From Porphyra umbilicalis (Eukaryota > Rhodophyta > Bangiophyceae > Bangiales > Bangiaceae): 64,000 nt of DNA. Shown here piece by piece: positions 19,674-29,522 of the stretch. Every line of letters begins with the position of its first letter. Position 1 is the stretch's first letter. The notes under the pieces are model-generated. The model did no database searches, was not told the DNA's origin, and saw nothing but the letters and a program-made list of their open reading frames with translations. Where the stretch lies: contig KV918773.1 in NCBI GenBank assembly GCA_002049455.2, forward strand, positions 186,001 to 250,000, in the 5' to 3' direction. The position numbers and the translations under genes were made by a program.

Positions 19674-19978
19674 ACATTCGTGTTGGGTCATCTTGGGGCG
19701 TTACTTTTGGCATGTTTTGGATTTGATCTTCGCTTTGCTCTAGTGGCTTTTGATTTGGTGAGTGATTCGATTTGGTGCGAGGGCGTGGGCGTCGGTGTGG
19801 GCGCGAGAGGGGGAAGCACTTGGGCCGGTGGGGACTATTTTAGAGGTCCTCTCGGTTGGGAGAGGCGGGCGAACCTTAGGATAACCAACAAAGCACGTTC
19901 GCACACACACACACAAGCTCAAGCCAGTCAACCACTTCACCGTGGTCCCCCAACCCCTAACCCCACTGCGTTTCAACA
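19674..19978 (+). repeat. Truncated 3' LTR of copia element 1
   Basis: Only the last 305 of 418 LTR bases remain. The RNase H end, the polypurine tract and the first part of the LTR were deleted in one step, with about 4 bases of shared sequence (ACAT) at the junction. The right end is intact (TTTCAACA, then TTTAT). Confidence 0.88.
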
Positions 19979-20046
19979 TTTATTTTTTGGCTGTGGTCCG
20001 TGTGCATGCGTGACGCGAGCTGTTGCTTGATCTGTTTGTGTTACAG

Positions 20047-23000
20047 ATGCTTGTGGGCCAATGGACCTGCGACAGGCCTGACTGCAAGCGCAAGGTCGAG
20101 TTTGACGGTAACTCGTACGGACTTTTCAACATAAGAAGGCGAGACAAGAAGGGGAGATGGGCGGTCTTCACACGCGCGCTGCTTGACAAGTTGTACTCCT
20201 TTATCGTCACCGCGCGTTCAACGTACACCGCCGCTACACGATACCTCTCGTCGGACATGCTGTCCTTCGCGTTAAGGCGGCAGGAAGTTGTGAAGCTTGG
20301 GACGGCCATGCTCAGGACGTTTGTCCTTCCCCCTGAGGTGGCCGTCTTCCCTTTGTGCGGCCCGGACCCGAAGTTCATCGTGATTGACGGCCAGGCGTTA
20401 GGCTGCACGGACCTGGACGACGCGCAGCCGGTGCGGATCCAAGAGGAGGTCCCGGTGCTCGACATTGCCGCGTCTGCGCTGTGCGTGATCCAGTCGCCCC
20501 CGCTGCGAGGCGCCATCACCAAGATCCTCCGGTCCTCCGCGGCGCTCACCGGGCCTCAGACGCTGCTTCTACGTGCGTGGCACAACACCATAGGCATTTA
20601 CGACCGGGCCTGCGTCGAGACCGCCGCCGCTCGGCTCTTCTGTCACTTTTTTCCTATGGGCACCAAGGACGGCGGCGTCGTGAACGGCCCTGACGGTACA
20701 CCGGGTGCGTCGCGTGTCGTCGTCGGGAAAAAGGGCGCCGAGCCTGGCGCGGGTGCGGAAGGGTCCGAAGGGGTTGCGAGCGGGCAGGACGGCACCGCCT
20801 CCACGACCGCTTTGAAGGCGGAGTGGCGCACGAACGCCGACGGTAACCTGAATCTGGGTCGCCAGGGAGCCCTGGCCAAGCTGCCGTCTGACTCTTGGCG
20901 TGACCGCATCGGTCATTGAGCGCCCAACTTCGAGCAGTTTCCCAAGGGCGACGACGGCGCGTGGTTGCACGTCCGCCCGTTCCTACAAGCCCCTATAGGC
21001 GAGACGGTGTCGGGCATGTTTCACTGCCATGATGAGGGTGCCTCGCGGCTGTTAGCCAACTGCATGCGCTTGCAGCCGGCCGGCAAGTGGCGGGACGTGA
21101 CCGAAGCCGTCAACGGCATCGGTTTCGTTGCCAATTTCGTCTGCTGGTTCGCGGACATGATCGACGATGACGACCGCTTTCGCTATGCCTTGGGTTCCGT
21201 GCTGCTTCGTGCTGTCGACATGGAGGCCGATTTCGACAAGCTCTTCACCGCCGCGGCCAACTGCAAGGAGGTGCTGGATCGTGGGTGGGTCAATGCCGAG
21301 TACTGCCGCGAGTGGGGCGGCATGCCGATGCCGGACGACTACCGGGCGTGACTGGACAGTAAGCCCACTGGCAGCTTAGGGGACGTGGACGACCCGCTCG
21401 TGAGCTTCGAGTCCTTTCCGGGCCTGGACCGAGTGCGCCCCGGCATCAAGCACTCGGAGGCGCTCAAGTCGCGGGTGGGCTACAAGGGCAAGGACCGCCA
21501 TGCGGCCGACGTAGAGGGTGACGGCGACGCCCGCAACAAGGCTTTTTCAATCCAGTGCGGCCTTACCCAGGGCGTCTTTAACGTCGTGTGCCCACACGTT
21601 GTCACCCTCGGCTTCCGCTGCCTATTCCGCGCCGAGAGCGTGGGAGAGGCGCTCTCTATTGTAATCGAGCGGTTTCCTAAACTCCCGAAGGTCATCTTTT
21701 ATGACGTGGCTTTTAAGCTGGACAAGAACTCCCTCCGCAGAGTACGCCCCATTTTTCGCGCCCACAAGGTGCGGTGCATCCTCGACAGGCCGCACTCCAT
21801 CACTCACACGTGCTCACCAATCTACATGCCGGATGAGAGTCTTGGCACCACGGCTGGTGTGGCCACCCAGGCCGCTGAGGTCTCCCACTCGATCGCCGTG
21901 CCGAACCGCACGGGCCTCGCATACATGAAGCCGACAACGTACATGACGCAAAAAATGGTTCAAGTCGCCATGATGAACATCCGCAAGCTGGACCGCCTCT
22001 CCTCCGCAAACCCCAAGAGCGAGAACGACCACGTCCCGCTAGCGCCGTTCTTCCACAGCTTGCTGGCGCGCGAGTGCCAGCGCTGGTCGGTGTGCGCGTG
22101 CCAGGCCTCCATCTCACACACCGGTCGGCGCGAATCCCAGACGTCGATTGCCGAGAGCCTCGTCGCATCGGCCGATTCCGGCGAGGAGGAAAACTCGGTC
22201 TCCACCGGCAGTCCTGCAGTGGAGGACAATGGCGGTGCTGGAGAGGATGCTGGCATGGACGACGAGCCAGGTCACGGGTCGGACGCTGTGATCGTCGAGT
22301 GTGCACGAGATGGTGATGATGGCGCCGCCCCTTCACGTCCAAGCGTCGAAGACGAGGCAGCGGGGGTTCTTCGCCGCGGAGAAGTCGTCCACATCTTGCC
22401 AATGAGCACGCGACCATTGTTGGACCAGCACGCTGCTGCGGTTGACGCGTTCGTGAGGAACCGCCCGCCTTCCACGATGGTGCGCACCGTCAACAAGGCC
22501 AAGGTAGAGCTCACTGTGGCCGACTTTCGCGTGTTGACTGGTGAGAATTGGCTCAACGACTCGGGGATGAACTCTTTCGTGGCGCTGATCCACCACAGGG
22601 CCACCTTGTTGCGTAGCCTCATGACGTTCAAGCCGGTTGTTGTCCCGCGTGTGTTCATGTTCAAGACGTTCTTTTTCTCGCGGATGGAGGAGCGGGCGGG
22701 CTGCTACGACTACGCCGGGGGGCGCACGTGGGGCGATAAGAACGGGCTCGACATTGGTGCCGTCGACGAAATCCTCATTCCTGTCAAAGTTGACAACCTG
22801 CACTGAGTGCTTGTTTTCGTCGACCTTGAGAACCACAGCTTCTTGTACTACGACTCCCTTTACGGTGGCGAGGCAGCCCGCGTCCTCTATACGGCTCGGC
22901 GCTGGCTGCGCGACGAGGTAGCCGCTCGCCTTGGTGAGGACGTCGCCGAGTCGTGGAAGATTGCGGAGTGGGGGGGCGTGGTGGACGTCGGCTTGCCGCG

Positions 23001-23211
23001 GCAGACAGATTTCGGCAGCTGCGGTGTTTTCATGATGGCGGCAGCTGATTGCTTTGCGCTTTGAGCACCAGTGTCTTTTACGCAGTTGGACGTGCCTGTC
23101 TTGCGGCAGCGCACTGGTGTCGCGCTGTTGGCAGACAGTGAGAAAACACCGGACGGCTGTGCCTATTTTCCCGTCCTTGATCAAAGAAATGACGCCTCGG
23201 AGGACGAATAG
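20047..23211 (+). pseudogene. KDZ transposase exon 2 fused to Ulp1/C48 SUMO-type protease
   Basis: One frame of about 1,055 codons with no frameshift runs from the acceptor at 20046 to TAG at 23209-23211, broken by four TGA codons (20917, 21349, 22804, 23062). The first part is a KDZ-like transposase: candidate catalytic acids are Asp in FIVIDG (20386), Asp in FYDVAFKLDKN (21703) and Glu in AAEVSHS (21877). A glycine/acid-rich linker (about 22140-22350) leads to a Ulp1-like cysteine protease with TGENWLNDSGMNSF, the His of DNLH, YYDSLYG, and the Gln and Cys of RQTDFGSCGVFM. The TGA at 22804 falls where families have Trp after the catalytic His. At 21349 the second copy has Trp, and at 20917 it has Cys. 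The protein would cut and paste the element; the protease role is unknown. At least partly inactive as read. Confidence 0.75.
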
Positions 23212-25729
23212 CACCCGCTGTCGGTTGTACGGGCTGGCGTGTCTGGGTGTGCGTGGGAGGTTGATTAAGTGATAGGTTCCTGCTGTAGAATTTTGTTGCA
23301 TCCCTGTTTGTGCACTCATATATGGTCTACTCATGCATGGGTGCAGTCCGCTCAGACAAGAGGCGAAACAAGTGCGTGCGCGTGCGCTTGAGCATGCCCA
23401 TACAGCAGAGGCACCGCCTGCCGAAGCCTCCCACCCTGCAACGCTACCCCACACTGTGCCAACCCTCCCGCCAGACTTTGCGCCCACCCCCTTGACGGGT
23501 GCTTCACAGGCGTGCCCTACTACGCACTTTCCAGCCAACAAGCGCGCGGCAGCCGAGCAGCTCGAGCTACAGACTCGTGTGCCACCTGTCCCCAACTGAC
23601 CCATTCGCGCTCGCAGTGGCAGCCGACGGGGCGCGGACACCCAGCAGCGCCTGCTGCAGGATGGAGTGCCGCAGGTCCTCGACTACCACTGGGGCGCTCG
23701 CAGTGGCAGATTTGTCATGCCACAGAACTGATGTGGGACAGATCATTAGTTTTGAAGCAACTGGGTCTGATACTCTAGTGCGGTGCGGATATGACGCAAC
23801 AATGCCCGAGGCCATACGAGGGCGCCGCCAACAATACAAGTGCCGCGATGAAGGGCAGCAGTCCAATTCAGCTGGGGGCGTAGTAGATATCGGCCGTCCG
23901 ATGCAGGTGGGACACAGTAGCTGTGATGTCTTTGAACTGGCAGCTCCGAGTTGCGCTGCACTACTGACAGTGTGACCAACTGGGATATCCGTGCCCATCT
24001 TGCCTACATGGACCACTGCGACGACGCCACGAGAACGACTAGCACCCGTTGTCACAAGTGTGGGCTGGCGCGGCCAGGTAACGCCCTGCGGCGATGCAAT
24101 GCTGCCGCTCTGTGCCTGTGGTGCACAACCGGCACACTTACTGTTTCCAACAGGCGGAGCAATGTTTCAGCGCTGTCGGAAGAGTGAAGTTGCGCGGCCG
24201 GGTATGCGTGGGGTGCTTCTGTTACTTGTAGGCATCTGCTATAGGAGCCAAAGTTGGTTCCCTCTTTTGCCATATCGGCCTACTCAGGCAGAGGTGCAGT
24301 CTGCTGGGAGACCAAAGGACAGTAATCCGTGCGCATCCGTTTGAGGCTGCATGCCCGTTCAGCAGAGGCACCGCCTGCCAAAGTCGTCCAGCTTCGACCA
24401 CCCCCCCTACTCTGTGCCAACCAACGGCCAGAATTCGTGTGCACGCCCCCAACCGGTGGCACACCGCGCTGCTGCGATGCTCAGCAGCCGCTCTGTGCCT
24501 GTGGCGCACAACAGATGCACTCACAGCTGCCGACAGTCGAAGCAATGCTTCAGCGCTGTGGGCGGGTGAGGAATACGTCGCGAGCAGGGCACCGGCGATG
24601 GCGCCCAGACGGCCCACAAGCTCAAGAAGAGTGCGTACCAGGCGCCCCATCAGCCCCCTTAACCCTCTCAGTTCGACCTGAAACGGGAAATGCAGCCACC
24701 ACTTGGATCGGGCAAACACTGATGTGTCCAAACAGAATGGAAGTCAGAATGAAGCTTTCACAAATGATTAGTCCTTCCAAGAAAGACCTCTTCATACGAT
24801 AACACCAATTCACAAGTGACGCAGTTTGAAAATATTGGCCATCAGTGCGGCACCAGACGTCAGTCTGGCAGCCCAAGAGAGTCCCGTTCACTCACGTCAA
24901 ATAATGGAATCCAGTACACAGAAGTAATGTGACGAAGATGTCGTCCAATCAAAGAACTAAAGGAATTCTAATATATTCCGACATTTTAGAAGCAGACGCG
25001 GGGTGGATTGTTTCCTGATCCGCCGGATCGTGCATCGAGTCTGCCGCCCGTTCTGGGCTAGAAAAATCGACTTGTGGGTGCGAGCACGGGCGCTTGTGCC
25101 AGATGTGGGCTCTCACATTCAAGCAGCCGGGGCGAGCCGGTCGGTAGACATATTTGGGAGGAGAATGTCGTCTTCATTGTGCGTGCACTTGGGTACATCA
25201 AAAATTGCTGAAAAGCATTGTTTCCTCAAGACGACCACATTGGCTCGTAACGGCCTGCGTCCGGGCCCGTTAGGCGATCGGGGGGCGGATCAGCGGGCTG
25301 TCGCAACGGTCCTGAGCCAGTGATTGCGTACGCTTGTCAGATCGGGCGTCCATTCGTGCCCCCTGATATTATGTCTGCATCCTTGCCCCAGACAAATCCT
25401 CCGACTTCCTTATTGTGCGACCGAAGAGCTCTTTATTTCGCATATAATAAAAACGGATTGGACATGGTAAATCCGTGATCCATTGCATTGCCCACGTTTG
25501 AGCCCAGATCATCCACCCGGAATGGACCGACAGCGCACACCATCCGTCAGTTCTTGGGGCTTCGATTGACCTCATTGTTGCTGCCGGCACGGCTTTTCTG
25601 CCGGGGTATCCAGCCCCTTTGGCCTTGCACGCGGTGTTCATGCGGCACCCTTGTCGTTTTCTCCTGCGTTTTTCTGAGGCCGTTCAACGTCCGCCACCTG
25701 CTGGGTGGGGAGGTAGGAGCACGCGTCAT
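23212..25729. other. Spacer between Ulp1 and helicase, with a second degenerate Ulp1 end and repeats
   Basis: No intact gene is seen. At about 23860-24040 on the plus strand, GGVVDIGRPMQ and SSCDVFELAAPSC followed by a TGISVPIL-like tail copy the Ulp1 C-terminus (GGVVDVGLPRQ, GSCGVFMMAAADC). This is a decayed duplicate. Blocks also recur: about 23339-23420 resembles 24290-24375 (CAGCAGAGGCACCGCCTGCC), and 24093-24180 resembles 24474-24560. The part from 24700 to 25480 is AT-richer; CATATAATAAAA near 25440 is a possible TATA element for the helicase gene. Confidence 0.5.
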
Positions 25730-28700
25730 GCATTGTTTGTCTCTCCTGATGCCGCTTGTGCCTGGAGCGGTGCGCTCTCGCCCATTGCTCGCCGTCATTA
25801 CCCCCCTCACCTCCATCCTCTTCCGCGCGTCGGACGAGGGCAGCATTGAACAGCAGCTGTTGGCCATGGAGTTGGGGAGAGTACTGGCCTGTTGCTCCTT
25901 TGCGTCGTCGGACCCGCAATGTGTTGGCTCACGGCTCCGAGTGCGATTGCGGCCGTGTCACGCGGCCTCGTCGGCCAGTCGTCTCGGCGTCGCTCGCCTT
26001 TCGAGTGTCCGGCCGTGTGGCTCGCAGTCGTCGGCCGAGGCGCGCGTGCATGCTTTGAGGTGGACACTTCCGGCGTGGGTGGCGCTGTGCAGCTGATGGA
26101 GGCGTCGGCCTCGTCCCTGTGCGTTGCAGCAAGCTTCTCCACGGCCAACGACGCGTACAAGTGGCTCGCCAGTGACGCTGCAGTGTCGCTGCACGCGCTC
26201 GTTTGGTCCACCGCCAAGTCGTGCGCGAAGGAGGATGAGCAGCAGACGCCTACGACGGCCGGTCCCGTGCTCGAGATTGGGTCGCCATCGAGGCCCCCGT
26301 GGACGTGTGCGCCGGCCGCCGCGGCGTTGTCCTTCGCTGAGCGTGCTCGTGGCCCCGCGGGCGCGTCGTCGTCGTCAAGGGTGCCCTGCCAGCCGACTTC
26401 AAGCGCGACCGTGTCGGGGAGTACAGCTGGGGGAGCCAGTGGCGTCTGCCCCGGAACCTCTTCATCGGCATCGGGTGTGCCCGGCAGGGCAGCACGTGGG
26501 GCTGGTGGTCGGTCTCCTGGGAGTCGTCTTCACGAGGGCTCCGTTGTATCGGCGTCCACCCCTCGATTTGATCGTCGGTCGCCGCACGGGGGTGCCTCAT
26601 CCGGCGGCGGCGCAGGGTTCACTCCACGCTGCTCCTGCGGTGACAAGGCGTGTGCGCCGCACGGAGCAAGCCGCTGTGCTGGTGGCTCGCGTCGGCTGCT
26701 GGCGCAACCCATCCAGACTCTGAGAAAGGTTGGCGTCAAGCGCCGTCGTCTGTGCGATGATGACGTCGCGCCATCGGCGCGTTTGAATCTCGCCGCCGTC
26801 GAGCGTGATGACTCCCGGTCGACGTTTACCTTTGGCGGCATCCGCGAGATGGTCGGTCAGTCGGTCGCGGCCTGGGAGCAGGAAGATATTGAGGAGGCCC
26901 TTCGTCGAGACGCTGCTGTCGGCGCTCGTCACCGGGCGGCAGTCAGAGATCCTGACGCTGCAAAGCTTGTCTCTCCCGTCGTCGTGGCTGCGCGGGGTGG
27001 CACCGATGTACCCTCGGCCGACGGCCAGTGCGGTGGCGGGCCTGGTGACGCAGCGGCTGCAGGAGGAGATCGGTCGGGGACGGGCGGGTCGGCGTCGACA
27101 AGCGCTGATACGGGTGGTAGTCACGAGCAACCGCCTGCAGACCCTCTGAGCAGGATGGCCGCGGACGTTTCATGGACGGCCGTCTACGGGCAGCTCTTTG
27201 CTCGAGCGTTGCGCACCTTCATCAGCGAGGGACCAGGTGTGGGCAAGACGTCCTTTTTACGGGGCTTTGCGTGCTTTTTGCGCAGCCGGTCACTGTCGAT
27301 GGCGCCGTGGTGGTCGTCGCGCCGACCGGCAGTGCCGCCAAGACGGCGAAGGGGGTGACTTATCACTCGTTATTTGGGTTCGTCAAAGACTACAAGATGG
27401 TGTGCGCGGACCCCGCTCAAGAGGCTGCCCGCCTTCTGGCACTCGACAGGTGGAAACCCATCTCCCGCCGGCTTGCTAAGGTCGAGGTGGCCCTCGTCAA
27501 TGAGATCTCGATGGTGCCAGCCGACAACTTCGACTTGATGTGCGAGCTGCTGCTGCACTCCCGGGCGGCGAGCCCTCTCCCGCCCGTCGTCTACGCGATT
27601 GCCGACTTCCCTCAGCTGTGCCCCCCATTCTGCAAGATGGCGTTTACGGGCAAGTGCTGGACGACAGGCCCTGTCATAAGTATCGTTTTTGGCTTCGGGT
27701 ACTGTATATACAAATCGTTGAATTCGAGTACGAGTGCTGGGCCACGTGTATCTTCACGTGTATCAATAAGAAATATATCTTGACAGCACGAGTACGAATC
27801 AAGTCCGAAATTGATTGACTTGGAACAGCTGCCGACCTTTAGCAGCGCCAAGCGCCTATTTTTACCGAGCATGTCGGATCCATTCCGTCACGTGAGTCAT
27901 CCTGCTTGCGGCGTTGTCAACGGCTCGCGTGGGAATTCTAACGGGCGCCCTGTGGCAAGCACACCACGGTTCGGAAAATCCACCCCAACTATACCCGTTG
28001 TAGTATTCAAATCCAGTCCAAAAATCAACTGGTACTTAGTGGAGGTGAAATGACATCATTGCATTCGATTGGCGAGCTCTTCTGGGTTCAACTCCGCTGT
28101 CGGTCGGAAATGATGGATACCCACGGCTACCTACTCAATTGTTGATACGAGTGTGGGTGCCAGCCGCCTTGCTGCCTACGGGTACGGGAGTTCAGACACT
28201 TACACCTGTAAAAACACCTACTCACAATATACGTATGGTAGGGCCTGCTGGACGACGTCATTTGGGGAGGGCTTTTTAGAGCTCTCGCGTGTCCATCGAC
28301 AAGACCAGCCGGACTTTGTTGCAGCCCTCCGCGACGCCCGGTTTGGGCAATGAACGGATGCTGTTCAAGCGCTCATGGACGAGTGCACCGTGACGGACGA
28401 GGCGAACGAGGCGCTCCAGGGCAACGTGCTGCACTTGATGCCGAGGCACGAAGACGTAGCGGCGCACAACTCCTCATGCTTGATGCGGCTTTGCGGCGGC
28501 GAGCGGCCTGCCGACTTCGTTGCCGTCGACACTGTCAAGCAAGATCCCAACAGGGACCGCTCCGTGTGCCCCGTGGACCCCAAGACGGTTTCAGGGCACG
28601 CTCGTGACGCGGCGTTGATTGATTGTGTTGCTCCCCGGGTCGTGCAGCACTGCCGCGGTGCCCGCGTCATGCTGACGTCGAACCACTTCCTCGGGCTGGG

Positions 28701-29139
28701 TCTCTACCATGGGAGCATCGGAAACGTTGTGGGCTATGAGACGGACGGCACACCAGTTGTACGTTTTGATGACCATGAGGTGGTGGAGACGACTAGGTCT
28801 GGTGTGCAAGGCGTGCATGCCGCGGGTGCCAATTGGTTGGAGGTGCTTTGTCCGGCCATTGAGTACGAGGCACGCATTTTATCTCGACCTGAATCCGTTG
28901 CTTCTCGTCTCCAAGTTCCCTTCGTGTTGGGTTGGGCAATCACAGTGCACCGCTTTCAGAGTTTGACTTTGTCTGGGGCTGTGCTGGACGTGGGGACGGC
29001 GTTCGGGGCGGGCATGGTGCTGGCCGCAATGAGCCGGGTACCCGACAAGAGACGCATGCATGTGAGATCTTTTTGCGGGAGCCGTTTGATCGCCGACCGT
29101 GCAGCGATGCACCTGTACCAGACAAGCCCGCGTTTGTAG
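25730..29139 (+). pseudogene. PIF1-type DNA helicase, split by a 581-bp insertion
   Basis: The start is unclear: a frame from about 25488 and one from 25892 overlap near 25900, suggesting a frameshift. The first 430 residues are Ser/Gly/Pro-rich with a Cys/His patch (CSCGDKACAPHGASRC). Then come Walker A GPGVGKTSF (27232), a frameshift near 27260, motif Ia PTGSAAKTAKG-HSLFGF, motif II LVNEISMV (Asn replaces the expected Asp), and motif III ADFPQL. After the insertion at 27666-28246 the same frame resumes (LELSRVHRQ). It meets one TGA (28351-28353), then LTSNHFLGLGLYHGSIG and WAITVHRFQSLTL, the PIF1 C-terminal motifs, ending TAG at 29139. PIF1 helicases unwind DNA 5' to 3'. Here it may serve the transposon, lying inside its ends between protease and ORF-X. 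Confidence 0.8.
27666..28246. mobile_element. 581-bp inverted-repeat element (Mutator-like MITE) inside the helicase
   Basis: The ends read AGGCCCTGTCATAAGTAT and, reversed, AGGCCCTACCATACGTAT. Both sides carry the 10-base duplication GCTGGACGAC (27656-27665 and 28247-28256). Removing the insert and one duplicate restores the helicase frame exactly. It is AT-richer than its host and has no coding frame of note. Duplications of 9-11 bases point to a Mutator-like source; a class assignment from length alone is tentative. Confidence 0.88.
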
Positions 29140-29522
29140 CTAAATGAGGATAAAGATAGTTACACCTTCGGCCGACGACGATACACATTCGGTTGCCTCT
29201 CGTCGGTCAGCACTGTTCAGCACAGAGGTCCAACAAACGGCGACAAGTTACTTTATTTCTTTGTACTCGGTCGACTCAACAAATCGTCCTGTTCATAGGC
29301 GGTAACACCCGATCCCACATGAGCAGAGGGAGCAGACAAAAGGGAAGGTGACTCCGAGGGAGAGAGATGCAGAACAGGTGCGGTACCACGACCTTCAACA
29401 GACGGCAGGCCAAGAGAACCACGCGCCACGTTGGGCGACCCGGCGGCATCGGGTTTTTCGTCGGCATGCCGCTGCGAACCCAACACACCCACGGACAATG
29501 GCACACCAGAGCCGAAAGCAGT
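29140..29522. other. Convergent gap between helicase and ORF-X
   Basis: This is 380 bases where the two genes end tail to tail. No gene or clear terminator structure is seen. Confidence 0.4.

Larger units (their letters stand above)
5256..19978 (+). mobile_element. Ty1/copia element 1, interrupted by gypsy element 1
   Basis: The element starts TGTTGGACTG and ends TTTCAACA. It is flanked by the 5-bp duplication TTTAT (5251-5255 and 19979-19983). It carries a 418-bp 5' LTR, a primer-binding site, a gag-pol frame split by gypsy element 1 at 8464-18598, and a truncated 3' LTR. In the shared part the two LTRs differ at about 8 of 305 positions by eye. Without the nested insertion it would be about 4.6 kb. 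Confidence 0.93.
5134..20046 (+). other. Transposase intron invaded by nested retrotransposons
   Basis: The donor GTATGT follows exon 1 and the acceptor TGTGTTACAG precedes exon 2; both keep phase 0. With the copia insertion and one copy of its duplication removed, the intron would be about 185 bases. The second KDZ copy keeps the same acceptor region in reverse just right of 47899 (TTTGTTTAACAG before the ATG). This supports a real intron rather than two separate genes. Confidence 0.7.

Noticed and set aside
20047..23211. TGA as a sense codon in the whole genome
   Set aside because: Two antisense genes (11580 and 41511) end naturally in TGA, so general reassignment does not fit; only a bias inside one element remains.
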